The notes under the pieces were generated by a model, which was given only the letters and a program-made list of their open reading frames with translations, had not been told where the DNA came from and did no database searches. The translations under genes were made by a program, and so were the position numbers. DNA of 38,109 nucleotides from Kribbella antibiotica (GTDB taxonomy: Bacteria > Actinomycetota > Actinomycetes > Propionibacteriales > Kribbellaceae), in contig NZ_SMKX01000077.1 of the NCBI RefSeq assembly GCF_004349055.1, positions 1-38,109 on the forward strand, in the 5' to 3' direction. The stretch's first letter is position 1, and the number at the start of each line of letters is the position of its first letter. Below, one piece after another: positions 1 to 8,053 of this stretch.

Positions 1-172
1 CTCCTACCACCACGCCGAACCCGCATCAGCCCCCGCGCAGTCAAACGCGCACAATCGAAATACCCCGCCAAACAAGCAAAACTCGACCGCACCACCTACA
101 AAGCCACCATCACCATCAACCTCCCCGCCACCACCCCAAACCGCCTTAACTAACCGGCCTTGGGGTTGACCC
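1..172 (+). mobile_element. 3' end of an insertion sequence (transposase C-terminus and terminus), left copy
   Basis: Reading frame 1 from the first base is open for 50 codons and stops with TAA at 151-153. The C-terminal peptide is Arg/Lys-rich (it contains RISPRAVKRAQSKYPAKQ) and then runs into a Thr/Ile beta-type tail. This resembles the C-terminal end of actinobacterial IS4-type DDE transposases; the family is assigned from memory and is only moderately sure. The coding end is followed by a short terminus ending GGGGTTGACCC at 172. The same 172 bases recur inverted at 37938-38109 with a single mismatch (C here at 128), which turns an Ala codon into Asp in the other copy. The divergence point at 173 marks the end of the element. 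The rest of the element is outside the window, so its length, left terminal repeat and target duplication cannot be seen. Confidence 0.8.
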
Positions 173-203
173 ACCAGATGGTGGCGTTGGCGGAGCTGGA
201 GGA

Positions 204-854
204 TCAGGTGGCGAGTAGGGCTGGGAGGGTGTCGCCGGCGGGGCGGTTTAGGTGGCGGGCGGTTAGGCCGGCGGCTTGGGCGCCTTCGACGTCCAGGGCG
301 TAGTTGTCGCCGATCATGAGGGTTTCGGTGGGGTCTACATCCAGGGCAGCGCAGGTTTGTAGGTAGGACTGGGGATCGGGCTTGCTGACGCCTAGGGACT
401 CGGTGGTGCAGACAACGTCGACGAGCGGCGCTAGGCCGATGACTTCCAGTTTGGCGTTCTGTTGCACGGTGCTGCCGTTGGTGAGGATGCCGATGCGCCA
501 ACCGTTGCTTCGGGCAACTTCCAGGGCGGGGCGGGCGTCGGGGTAGGCACTCCAGCTCGCGCGGTAGAGGTCCAGGAAGCGGGCGAAGAGGTCGTCCTGC
601 TCGGGCTCGGTCTGAGGGACCGGGTGACCAAGCAGGGGAAGGAAGTCGTGGAGGCGGGCTCGGCGTTGGCCTTGGTGGGTGAGTTCGCCGGACAGCCAGC
701 GGCTGTAGTTGCGGTCTTCGATGGCGAACCATTCGGCCAGCAAGGCATCTGAGGGTGTGCCGCCCAGCGAAGGGATCCACGCCCGTACGGCGGCATCGGC
801 AGAACCCGTGTGGTCGAAGAGGGTGTTGTCGAGGTCGAAGATGACCGCTTTCAC
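204..854 (-). CDS. HAD-superfamily phosphatase (subfamily IA-like)
   Basis: This 216-residue soluble protein carries all four HAD motifs. Motif I is DLDNT, with nucleophile D7 and acid D9. Motif II is LTNGS (T125, N126). Motif III is the lysine of GVSKPDP (K158). Motif IV is MIGDNYALD (D183, D188). The helical segment between motifs I and II (about residues 15-100) is the usual C1 cap, so a small phosphorylated metabolite is the likely substrate (phosphoglycolate phosphatase or 5'-nucleotidase types belong here). The start is GTG at 854, overlapping the TGA stop of the upstream oxidase gene as GTGA, so the two are probably translationally coupled. The stop lies 31 bases from the edge of the insertion sequence. 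The exact substrate cannot be read from the sequence. Confidence 0.9.
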   Translation of the reverse strand: MKAVIFDLDNTLFDHTGSADAAVRAWIPSLGGTPSDALLAEWFAIEDRNYSRWLSGELTHQGQRRARLHDFLPLLGHPVPQTEPEQDDLFARFLDLYRASWSAYPDARPALEVARSNGWRIGILTNGSTVQQNAKLEVIGLAPLVDVVCTTESLGVSKPDPQSYLQTCAALDVDPTETLMIGDNYALDVEGAQAAGLTARHLNRPAGDTLPALLAT

Positions 855-2002
855 GCGCGGGTGACCGAGTCGCGGTTGAGCTCGCGGTGGTTCGCATAGC
901 CGGACAGCGCCAGCGTCAGATCCAGCTCGGCGAGGAACGAGCGGAGGACGTGTTCGACGCCCGCCTGGCCGGCCAGCGCGAGACCGTAGAGCAGCGGCCG
1001 GCCGAGCAGGACCGCCTTGGCTCCCAAGGCGAGCGCCTTGACCGCGTCCGCGCCCGTGCGTACGCCGGAGTCGAAGAGGACCGTCATCTGCTCACCGACC
1101 GCATCCGCAATGGCAGGAAGCGCATCCAGCGCAGCGACAGCCCCGTCGACCTGGCGACCGCCGTGGTTCGAGACGACAAGACCCTCAAAGCCATGCTCAG
1201 CGGCGAGCTTGGCGTCCTCAACCGCGGTGATGCCCTTCAGGACGATCGGGCCGTCCCAGTTGTCGCGAAGGAAACCCAGGTCGTCCCAGCTCAGCCCGAT
1301 GTTCGGGAACATCTGGGCCCACAGCATGACCGCAGCACCCGGGTCCTCGGAGATCGGCTTGGCGAGCTTGGACTGGAACGCCGGGTCGCTGAAGTAGTTC
1401 GCCAGGCCCTCACCCTTCAGGAACGGCAGGAAGCCGCGGTCGAGATCGGCCGGCCGCCACCCGATGGTTCCGGTATCGAGCGTCACCACCAGTACGCCGT
1501 ACCCGCTGGCCTTGGCGCGTTGCAGCAGGCTGAGGCAGACGTCGCGGTCGGTCGGGTAGTACAGCTGGTACCACTTGCTCTTCGCCTCGATCTGTTCAAT
1601 GGCGTGGCTCGCCTGCGTCGAGTGCGTGTACGTCAGACCGAGCGTGTCTGCGGCTCGCGACGTGGCGAGCTCACCCTCCGGATGCGCCAGCGTCTGCACC
1701 CCGATCGGCGCAACCAGCACCGGCGCAGGCATCGCCGTACCGAGGATTGTGCAGCTCAGGTCGCGCTCAACGCTCCCCCGCAGCATCCGCGGCACCAACC
1801 GCCAGCGGTCGAACGCGGCCAGGTTCGCCCGCGCGGTCGCGCCGTTACCGGCGCTCGGGACGATGTAGCCCATCGCCTCCGCCGACAGCGAGCCGGCCGC
1901 CTGCGACTCCAGCCGAGCGAGGTCGGTGGTGATCTCCGGCGTCGTCCCTTGCAGCATCCCCTGCAGGTAGAGCTGCAGCTGAAAATCACCGAAGTTGGCC
2001 AT
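851..2002 (-). CDS. FMN-dependent alpha-hydroxy-acid oxidase / lactate 2-monooxygenase-like protein
   Basis: A TIM-barrel flavoprotein of 383 residues that oxidises an L-2-hydroxy acid such as lactate or glycolate to the keto acid. The FMN/active-site signature SNHGGRQVDG carries the catalytic His (H280) and a substrate-binding Arg (R283), the FMN-contacting Lys is in VLKGI (K256), and the phosphate-binding end LFDSGVRTGAD and LLGRPLLYG is present. The N-terminus MANFGDFQLQLY and the GWRPADLD segment resemble actinobacterial lactate 2-monooxygenase. I chose ATG at 2002 because GGGAG lies 8 bases upstream and the family starts there; a GTG at 2017 would add five residues. The stop overlaps the HAD phosphatase start, so the two form an operon. 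Whether it is an oxidase, dehydrogenase or monooxygenase is undecided. Confidence 0.9.
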   Translation of the reverse strand: MANFGDFQLQLYLQGMLQGTTPEITTDLARLESQAAGSLSAEAMGYIVPSAGNGATARANLAAFDRWRLVPRMLRGSVERDLSCTILGTAMPAPVLVAPIGVQTLAHPEGELATSRAADTLGLTYTHSTQASHAIEQIEAKSKWYQLYYPTDRDVCLSLLQRAKASGYGVLVVTLDTGTIGWRPADLDRGFLPFLKGEGLANYFSDPAFQSKLAKPISEDPGAAVMLWAQMFPNIGLSWDDLGFLRDNWDGPIVLKGITAVEDAKLAAEHGFEGLVVSNHGGRQVDGAVAALDALPAIADAVGEQMTVLFDSGVRTGADAVKALALGAKAVLLGRPLLYGLALAGQAGVEHVLRSFLAELDLTLALSGYANHRELNRDSVTRA

Positions 2003-2079
2003 GCCGGATGCTCCCACACCAGGACATCCGTCAGGAACCTCCCCGGCGGCCCCTCAGCCCTGGCCCGGCGCGCCACGGC

Positions 2080-2556
2080 CTAGACGTCGACCAGTGCGCC
2101 GAGACGGGCGATGTCGGCGCACTCCGGTGCGCAAATGTCCAGCACCTCGAGGCACGCGTCCGAGACCGGCGGAGCGCTCGCCAGCGCTTCGCGGATGAGC
2201 AGCCAGCTGCCCTCCCTGACCAGCTGCAGGCATCTCGCCCCGAACTCGTCCTCCCGGTACGACGCGGCCTGCGTGATCAGGAAGAGCAGATCGAGAATCC
2301 CGATCCGCGCCGAGCGCCCCCGTGGATCGAGTAGCGCGGCGAGCAGGACCCTGATCGTGGGTTCGGCGGCACTGTAGATGTCGTCCTGCGCGAAGACGTG
2401 GTTCTCCATCGTCTTCCAGCGCTTCTTGTAGTTGTCCGCATCGACGGTGATGAAGGCAGCGAGCTGGTCGCCGAAACCGTCGGCGGGACCGCCCAGCAGC
2501 TCGTAGGCCGACCAGTCGATCGACTGGATGACGGTATCGGCCAGCGTTGCGCTCAT
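2080..2556 (-). CDS. Hypothetical helical protein
   Basis: A 158-residue soluble, acidic and mostly alpha-helical protein that I do not recognise. No signal peptide, membrane segment or metal-binding cluster is visible. The order of segments (IDWSAYELLGG near the N-terminus, YKKRWKTMENHVFAQDDIYSAA in the middle, repeated Leu/Ala-rich helices with IRVLLAALLDP and IGILDLLFLITQAA, then a C-terminal segment with two Cys in DICAPEC) is compatible with a short HEAT-like helical bundle, but this is weak. It starts with ATG at 2556 and is divergent from the MFS transporter gene, with 67 bases between the two starts. Its stop lies 77 bases from the oxidase start. Codon use is like its neighbours, so it is probably a real gene. 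Confidence 0.7.
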   Translation of the reverse strand: MSATLADTVIQSIDWSAYELLGGPADGFGDQLAAFITVDADNYKKRWKTMENHVFAQDDIYSAAEPTIRVLLAALLDPRGRSARIGILDLLFLITQAASYREDEFGARCLQLVREGSWLLIREALASAPPVSDACLEVLDICAPECADIARLGALVDV

Positions 2557-2560
2557 CGGG

Positions 2561-2580
2561 CCAACTTAACAATCGGTTGG
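2561..2580. promoter_or_regulatory. Possible divergent operator
   Basis: The short gap between the divergent hypothetical and MFS genes holds an inverted repeat with arms CCAAC (2561-2565) and GTTGG (2576-2580) around an AT-rich centre. A site for a regulator of both genes is possible. The arms are only 5 bp, so the call is weak. Confidence 0.25.
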
Positions 2581-2623
2581 GAGGTTTGTGGGAGCACAGC
2601 GCCGGTGTTTGGGAGACTCAGAT

Positions 2624-3844
2624 GTGACTACTGCCGTGACTCCTGACCAGCGGACCGAGTCCCAGCACATCAGGCTGGCGTTGTTCGCGCTGGCGACCGG
2701 TGGGTTCGCGATCGGGACGACCGAGTTCGTGACGATGGGCCTGCTGCCGCAGATCGCGGAAGGCGTGAACATCTCGATCCCGACCGCCGGCCACGTGATC
2801 TCGGCGTACGCGATCGGTGTCGTTGTCGGCGCACCCGTCATTGCCGCCCTCGGCGCACGGATCGGGCGGAAGCGGATGCTGCTGGGCCTGATGGCGATGT
2901 TCGTGCTCGGCAACGTGTTGTCGGCGGTGGCCAACAGCTACGAGATGCTGATGGCGGCCCGGTTCCTGACTGGCTTGCCGCATGGAGCGTTCTTCGGCAT
3001 CGGCGCAGTGGTCGGGACCTCGATGGTCGCGGTCAACAAGCGCGCCTGGGCGGTCTCGATGATCATGGTCGGGTTGCCGGTGGCAAACATCGTCGGCGTA
3101 CCGGCGACAACGCTCCTCGGCCAGAAGCTCGGCTGGCAAACGCCGTTCCTGGCAGTCGGCGTACTCGGGCTGCTGACGCTCGTGGCCGTCTGGTTCTGGG
3201 TGAAACCGCAGCCGGTCGACAGCGCGACAAACATGCGCAGCGAGCTGAGCGCACTCGCCCGGCCGCAGGTCTGGATGGCGCTGCTGGTCGGGACGGTCGG
3301 GTTCGGCGGCATGTTCGCCACGTACACGTACATCGCCCCGACGATGACGGAACTGGCCGGTTTCTCCGCGGCCGCGGTCACGATCGTCCTGGCGACGTAC
3401 GGGGTCGGCATGACCGTCGGCACCCTCGTCGGCGGCCGGCTGGCCGACCGCGCACTGATGCCCAGCCTGTACGGCGGCCTGATCGCGGTGACCGTGGTCC
3501 TCGCCGTGTTCGGGTGGATGGCGCAGACCAAGCCGACCGCCCTGATCGCGGTCTTCGCGATGGGCTGCTCGGCGAGCATCCTGATCCCAGCCCTGCAGAC
3601 CCGCCTGATGGACGTGGCGCACGAGGGCCAGTCGCTGGCCGCCTCACTGAACCACTCGACACTGAACATCGCGAACGCACTCGGCGCCTGGCTTGGCGGC
3701 GTCGTACTGGCTGCTGGTTACGGCTACGAATGGCCGAGCCGCGTAGGCGCCGGCCTGGCCGTCGCGGGCCTGATCTTCGCGGTCATCTCCGGCCTGATGG
3801 ATCGCAGCGCCAAGAAATCAGGGTCAGACCAGGCCATCGCCTGA
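2624..3844 (+). CDS. MFS drug/sugar efflux transporter (DHA1, AraJ-like)
   Basis: A 12-helix major facilitator of about 406 residues, likely a proton-driven exporter in the cytoplasmic membrane. The first loop carries the MFS motif A region, ending in ALGARIGRKRMLLG. The N-terminal half holds the segment FAIGTTEFVTMGLLPQIAEG typical of AraJ/YdhP/PbuE-type exporters, which act on sugars, nucleosides or drugs. The second half repeats the pattern (GGRLADRALMPSLYGG). The start was set at GTG 2624 because GGGAG ends 8 bases upstream; a GTG at 2588 is open and in frame, but its GGGAGG is only 3 bases away. The following gene starts 36 bases downstream on the same strand. The substrate cannot be deduced. 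Confidence 0.88.
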   Translation: MTTAVTPDQRTESQHIRLALFALATGGFAIGTTEFVTMGLLPQIAEGVNISIPTAGHVISAYAIGVVVGAPVIAALGARIGRKRMLLGLMAMFVLGNVLSAVANSYEMLMAARFLTGLPHGAFFGIGAVVGTSMVAVNKRAWAVSMIMVGLPVANIVGVPATTLLGQKLGWQTPFLAVGVLGLLTLVAVWFWVKPQPVDSATNMRSELSALARPQVWMALLVGTVGFGGMFATYTYIAPTMTELAGFSAAAVTIVLATYGVGMTVGTLVGGRLADRALMPSLYGGLIAVTVVLAVFGWMAQTKPTALIAVFAMGCSASILIPALQTRLMDVAHEGQSLAASLNHSTLNIANALGAWLGGVVLAAGYGYEWPSRVGAGLAVAGLIFAVISGLMDRSAKKSGSDQAIA

Positions 3845-3879
3845 CCGGATCGCTGGGTATCACCTGGTTGGATCGGTGT

Positions 3880-5127
3880 ATGGCAACAGTGACGTTGGGC
3901 GCCGCCGACCTGGTACGGCGTCGTGGGCTGCGGCAGATGCGATTGGTCGCACTGTCGCTGCTGGTGCTGGCTGCGGTCATCTACGTGATCACGCTGCACC
4001 GTGAGGGCGCTTGGGCGTACGTGAACGCGGCGTCCGAGGCGGCGATGGTTGGTGCGCTGGCGGACTGGTTCGCGGTCACCGCGCTGTTCCGGCATCCGCT
4101 GGGACTGCCGATTCCGCACACCGCGATCGTGCCGACCCGCAAGGACATGCTCGCCGAGAGCCTGGAGCAGTTCGTCACCGAGAACTTCCTCTCCCCGGAG
4201 GTCGTCGGGGAGAAGATGAAGTCGGCCGACGTGAGCCGCCGGGCCGGTGAGTGGCTGGCCGCCGGGAACCACGCCGAGCGGATCGTCGCCGAGGGCGCCC
4301 GGACGATCGGAGCCGCGCTGCCGAAGCTCGGGGACGACGACGTCACCGCGTTCGTCCGTGGGTCGCTGCTGCCGCGATTCGTGCAGGAGCCGCTGAGCCC
4401 GATCGCGGGGCACTTCCTCGAGTCGGTCGTCGACGACGGCGCGCATCACGCCTTGTTCGACCTGCTGATGGTCGAGGCGCATGACTGGCTGAGCGAGAAC
4501 CGCGAACTGCTCGATGGCGTGGTCGGTCCGCGGGCACCGCGGTGGTCGCCGATGTGGGTCGACCGGATGGTGGTCGACCGGATTCACCGCGAGGCGGTCG
4601 CCTGGCTGGCCGACGTACGGGACAACCAGAACCACGCAGCGCGGCAGGCCGTCGACAAGCTGCTGCAGAAGCTCGCGGTCGACCTGCAGAACGACCCCGA
4701 GACGATGGAACGCTTCGAGGCCTTCAAGGCGCGGATGCTCACCCACCCCGACATGGGTTCCAGCCTCACCGCGGTCTGGGATTCGTTGCGCACGGCACTC
4801 ATCGACTCGATCCAGGACCCGGCGAGCACACTCCGCGTCCGCGGCGTGCGAGTGATCCAGGATCTGGGTCAGCGGTTGCAGACCGACGACGTACTGCGGG
4901 CCAAGGTCGACGTCCGCGCCACCGAGGCCGTCAGCTACGTCATCCGCACCTACGGCAACGAGATCGTCTCGGTCATCTCCGACACGATCTCCCGCTGGGA
5001 CGGCCGCGAGGCGTCCGCCCGGATTGAACTGCACGTCGGTCGCGACCTGCAGTTCATCCGGATCAACGGCACCGTCGTCGGCGCCCTGGTGGGGCTAGTG
5101 ATTCACACGGTCAGCCAACTGCTCTAG
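3880..5127 (+). CDS. DUF445 family membrane-anchored protein
   Basis: A 415-residue protein of the DUF445 family. After a short cytoplasmic N-terminus there is one clear membrane helix (LVALSLLVLAAVIYVITL), then the family hallmark EAAMVGALADWFAVTALFRHP with its GLPIPHTAIVPTRKD continuation. A long helical, coiled-coil-prone middle region follows, and a C-terminal hydrophobic helix (GTVVGALVGLVIHTVSQLL) closes the protein. The start is ATG at 3880; longer upstream reading only runs through the MFS gene in another frame. It is probably transcribed with the MFS gene. Its TAG stop shares the palindrome CTAG (5124-5127) with the stop of the convergent peptidase gene. The biochemical role of the family is not known to me. 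Confidence 0.88.
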   Translation: MATVTLGAADLVRRRGLRQMRLVALSLLVLAAVIYVITLHREGAWAYVNAASEAAMVGALADWFAVTALFRHPLGLPIPHTAIVPTRKDMLAESLEQFVTENFLSPEVVGEKMKSADVSRRAGEWLAAGNHAERIVAEGARTIGAALPKLGDDDVTAFVRGSLLPRFVQEPLSPIAGHFLESVVDDGAHHALFDLLMVEAHDWLSENRELLDGVVGPRAPRWSPMWVDRMVVDRIHREAVAWLADVRDNQNHAARQAVDKLLQKLAVDLQNDPETMERFEAFKARMLTHPDMGSSLTAVWDSLRTALIDSIQDPASTLRVRGVRVIQDLGQRLQTDDVLRAKVDVRATEAVSYVIRTYGNEIVSVISDTISRWDGREASARIELHVGRDLQFIRINGTVVGALVGLVIHTVSQLL

Positions 5128-5897
5128 ATGCCGCAGTTGGGGGCGCTCCAGAAGTTGCTGGTGCGGATATCGATGTGGGCGTGGTCGTCGTGGGCCGGGT
5201 AGCCCGGGCCGAGGATGCCGCCGAAGCCGTGGTTGCGGGCCTGCTTGGCGATCGTGCAGAACGAGTGCACACCGGTCAGGTCGGCGGACCGGCCGTAGAG
5301 GTGCTCGCTGTTGCTCGCACCGCCGACGGATCGGTTGCACGGGATGCTGCGGAATCCGCTGGAGATGTTGAGCGGCTGGTCGCCGAGGGCGTGCCGCAGG
5401 GCTTCGAGCTGCCACATGGTCTGCAGGGCGTTCGCCTTGGTGGCCGCCTCACTCAGCGGACCGCCGTCGTACCCGGATCCACCGCAGCCGTCGTCGAGCT
5501 CGGCATACGTGAAGTGGATCGGGGTGCAGTCGTCGTCCTGCAGCGCGTAGAGCTTGCTGAACGTGGCCGCGCCGGCGACCCCGTCCGCAGTCAGCCCGTA
5601 CGCCGATTGAAACCTCTGTACGGCGGCCTTCGTGGCCGGCCCGAAGACGCCGTCGGTGGACAGATGAGCGCCGTACCCGGGGTAACCGGCGACGCGGATC
5701 TGGAGCTGGGTCACGTCGGCGCCGGACGTGCCCTGGGCCAGTGAGCGGCCCCACGTGTAGCAGCCGTCGGCACGGGCCTCGGTAGCGGTGACGAACTGGG
5801 TGGTCACGGTCGCGGTCAGCATCGCCGCGAACAGCAGGAGCAGGGCGACCAGCCGTGGCAACGGCCGGCCTGTAAGTCGGGACATGAGCAGGGACAT
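5124..5897 (-). CDS. Secreted peptidoglycan-binding M15 peptidase
   Basis: A 257-residue exported protein. The N-terminus has a signal peptide (Arg-containing start, hydrophobic core PRLVALLLLFAAMLTATV, probable cleavage after ARA near residue 43). Residues about 57-115 form a peptidoglycan-binding type 1 domain (GADVTQLQ, DGVFGPATKAAVQRFQ, GLTADGVAG). The C-terminal half is an M15 D-Ala-D-Ala peptidase-like domain with the zinc ligands of SEHLYGRSADL (H199, D206) and the closing HAHID motif (H239/H241). Several Cys suggest disulfides outside the cell. It likely trims stem peptides or binds cell wall. The start is ATG 5897 with GGAGG 5 bases upstream. It is divergent from the sigma factor gene, and its stop overlaps that of DUF445. 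Confidence 0.88.
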   Translation of the reverse strand: MSLLMSRLTGRPLPRLVALLLLFAAMLTATVTTQFVTATEARADGCYTWGRSLAQGTSGADVTQLQIRVAGYPGYGAHLSTDGVFGPATKAAVQRFQSAYGLTADGVAGAATFSKLYALQDDDCTPIHFTYAELDDGCGGSGYDGGPLSEAATKANALQTMWQLEALRHALGDQPLNISSGFRSIPCNRSVGGASNSEHLYGRSADLTGVHSFCTIAKQARNHGFGGILGPGYPAHDDHAHIDIRTSNFWSAPNCGI

Positions 5898-5944
5898 GAC
5901 AACCTCCGGGGCGGTGAAGGGACTTGTCTGCCCGACAGCATGGC

Positions 5945-6000
5945 GGCAACATCTGGCGATTGCCTAGGGGCAACAAGAAACTTTGCGCCGAACAGGCAAC
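5945..6000 (+). promoter_or_regulatory. Three GGCAAC repeats in the sigma/peptidase intergenic region
   Basis: GGCAAC occurs at 5945-5950, 5969-5974 and 5995-6000, spaced 24 and 26 bases apart. The first forms a dyad with TTGCC at 5960-5964. This is where promoters of both divergent genes must lie. The repeats could be -35-like elements for an extracytoplasmic sigma or regulator half-sites. No matching -10 was identified with confidence. Confidence 0.3.
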
Positions 6001-6085
6001 CAAATCCCGGGGACACCTGGTCAGGCAAGATGTGACCATCCAGAACAGCGCGCTGACTGTGCGTGCCGGAGAAACGGGGCCGCCG

Positions 6086-6586
6086 GTGACATCAAGCGAG
6101 GGATTCGACGCCTTCGTCGCCGCCCGCTCCGGCCGATTGCTGCGTACGGCGTACCTGCTCACCCACGACCACGCGTTGGCCGAGGATCTGGTGCAGACCG
6201 CTCTCGCCAAGGCCTGGTTCGCCTGGTCCCGGATCGAGGGCGACAACCCCGAGCCGTACGTGCGCAAGATCATGGTGAACACCTACGCCTCCTGGTGGCG
6301 CCGCCGCTGGACGCACGAGATCCCCAGCGAAGAACTCCCCGAGAACTCCGCTGCCGGCCCCGAATACGAAGGCGACCTCTGGCAGGCGCTCCAACGGCTC
6401 CCCCGCCGCCAGCGCGCCGTCATCGTCCTGCGCTACTACGAGGACCTGACCGAAGCCGAGACCGCCCAGACCCTCGGCATCAGCGTCGGCACCGTCAAAA
6501 GCCAAGCCAGCAAGGCCGTAGCCAAACTCCGCCTGGACCCCGCCCTCCTCTCCGGCACCCCTGCCACCCAGGAGACCCCGCGATGA
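6086..6586 (+). CDS. SigE-family (ECF-like) RNA polymerase sigma factor
   Basis: A small sigma-70 family factor of 166 residues from the chosen start. Region 2 is seen in FVAARSGRLLRTAYLLTHDHALAEDLVQTALAKAW, and region 4 with its helix-turn-helix in LPRRQRAVIVLRYYEDLTEAETAQ and LGISVGTVKSQASKAVAKLR. The motif WWRRRW between the regions is typical of the actinobacterial SigE-family group. GTG at 6086 was chosen because members of this group start VTSxEGFDAFVAARSG and a GGGG lies 6 bases upstream; in-frame starts further upstream would add unconserved residues. The gene overlaps the next by ATGA, so the downstream membrane protein is the likely co-regulated partner. The target promoters cannot be inferred. 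Confidence 0.9.
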   Translation: MTSSEGFDAFVAARSGRLLRTAYLLTHDHALAEDLVQTALAKAWFAWSRIEGDNPEPYVRKIMVNTYASWWRRRWTHEIPSEELPENSAAGPEYEGDLWQALQRLPRRQRAVIVLRYYEDLTEAETAQTLGISVGTVKSQASKAVAKLRLDPALLSGTPATQETPR

Positions 6587-8025
6587 ACCTCCAAAACCTC
6601 CGCAGCGAGCTGAACGCCCGCGCCGAAGAAGCCGCCACCCGTGAGCCCGACCTGCTCCCCGGTGTGCGCAACAAGATCCGCCGTACCAAGCAACGCCGTA
6701 CGGCGGGAGCTCTGGCCTCGGTAGCGGCCGTGGCCGCCCTTGCCGTCGCGATCGTCCCTGGCGTGCTCAACACCACGACCCCAGACCCGGCCGATCCCGT
6801 TCCGTCGGACTACGTCAAGGACGGCCAGACGGTCCCCGGCACGGTCAACGGCGATAAGTTGCTCAAGGCATGGATCGGCGACAAGAACCAGAGCAAGTTC
6901 AGCTTCGCCTGGACCCCGACGACGAACAAGATCGCCATCTACGCCTCCTGTGACGCCCTTGGTTACGCGGCGCCCAAGGAGGTCCGCGTATGGATCGGCG
7001 ACTGGTACGCCGGGAGCACGGGCTGCCGGGGTGGCAGCGTCCAGTCCGAGACGCTCCGGCTTGGTTCCTTCGACCCCGACGCGGCGCTCTGGCTGGATTC
7101 TCCTGTCGGGAAATCCGCGACAGTCTCCGCAGAGGTCGTCGGCTCCGACAGTGGAAAGGCTGAGACCGTGGACCAGCTCCAGCTCGGCATCTACGCCGCC
7201 TCGGACCAGCCGCTCTCCGCTGACGAAACCCCGAGGCGCATCCCGGCGGTCGGGCCGGACGACTTCCAGTCCAATGGGGTGGTCTACCGCAAGCATTTCG
7301 GCGGCGACACGCTACTCGGTGCCACCGTCGGCCGGTCAGGCCAGAAGAAGGTTCAGCTCAGCTTCACCTCGACCGGCGGTCCGTTGGTCCTGCACGAGTT
7401 CTGCACCGCGAACAAGAGCGCGGGCGGTACGGGGCTGCCGCCGTACGAGGTCACTACGTCACTCAACGGCGAATTGATCTCGAAGGCGACCTGCGGCGCC
7501 GCCTCGACCGATGGCCTCGTCGGCAACAGCCACGGCGTCGCGTCGTCGCCACCGGCCGGCCAGCGGGTCGATCTCGTGTCGGAGATCGTCGCCCTCCCCG
7601 GCAAGCAGGCGCCGCCGCTGCCGGCCGACGTCCGGCTCGGCACTGGCGTTTACCAGCAGGGCAAACAACGTCTGATCGACGGTACGGCGCTCGCCGAACA
7701 CATCGAGATGGGCGGCTACGAGTACCGGCTCGCCGAGGTCCGGACGGCCAAGGGCCCAGCAGGCCGGGTCAGCATCAAGACGCCTGCCGACCAGCAGTTC
7801 GCCATCGCTTACGGCAGCTCGAAGCTCGGCATCCCCGGTCCTGCCGAAGCCATGCTGTACTTCCGGGACCGCACCACCGGGATCAGCACTTCGGTAGAGC
7901 AAGACGGCCTAGGCGACTCAAAGATGGTCTTCTCGGCCGGACCGGCAGGTCAGGCCGAGATGAAGGTGACCAAGGGCAAGCCCACCAAGGGCACCTTGCT
8001 GATCGCGATCTACCTGCCGATCTAG
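6583..8025 (+). CDS. Membrane-anchored protein encoded with the sigma factor (possible anti-sigma or sensor)
   Basis: A 480-residue protein with a basic cytoplasmic N-terminus of about 45 residues (LNARAEEAATREPDLLPGVR, then KIRRTKQRR), one membrane helix (ALASVAAVAALAVAIVPGVL) and a large extracytoplasmic part rich in beta-type sequence. The extracellular region seems to contain two or three jelly-roll-like segments (each with W-G-D or G-x-L motifs) and several Cys. No zinc-binding anti-sigma motif is visible, so anti-sigma function is inferred only from the gene pair. Its ATG overlaps the sigma stop (ATGA at 6583-6586), the usual arrangement for SigE-family sigma factors and their membrane partners. 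I do not recognise a named family. Confidence 0.8.
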   Translation: MNLQNLRSELNARAEEAATREPDLLPGVRNKIRRTKQRRTAGALASVAAVAALAVAIVPGVLNTTTPDPADPVPSDYVKDGQTVPGTVNGDKLLKAWIGDKNQSKFSFAWTPTTNKIAIYASCDALGYAAPKEVRVWIGDWYAGSTGCRGGSVQSETLRLGSFDPDAALWLDSPVGKSATVSAEVVGSDSGKAETVDQLQLGIYAASDQPLSADETPRRIPAVGPDDFQSNGVVYRKHFGGDTLLGATVGRSGQKKVQLSFTSTGGPLVLHEFCTANKSAGGTGLPPYEVTTSLNGELISKATCGAASTDGLVGNSHGVASSPPAGQRVDLVSEIVALPGKQAPPLPADVRLGTGVYQQGKQRLIDGTALAEHIEMGGYEYRLAEVRTAKGPAGRVSIKTPADQQFAIAYGSSKLGIPGPAEAMLYFRDRTTGISTSVEQDGLGDSKMVFSAGPAGQAEMKVTKGKPTKGTLLIAIYLPI

Positions 8026-8029
8026 AGCA

Positions 8030-8046
8030 GCGCGCGGCCTGCGCGC
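8030..8046. terminator. Hairpin between convergent genes
   Basis: GCGCGC (8030-8035) and GCGCGC (8041-8046) are self-complementary arms around a 5-base loop. The hairpin lies in the 28-base gap between two convergent genes and could end transcription from both sides. No T-run follows, as is common in high-GC actinobacteria. Confidence 0.45.
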
Positions 8047-8053
8047 CTGGTTG

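Noticed and set aside
4..897. Long open frame on the minus strand over the insertion sequence end and the HAD gene
   Set aside because: Its translation is Arg/Pro-rich without domains and it overlaps the well-supported HAD phosphatase in another frame; typical of GC-rich DNA.
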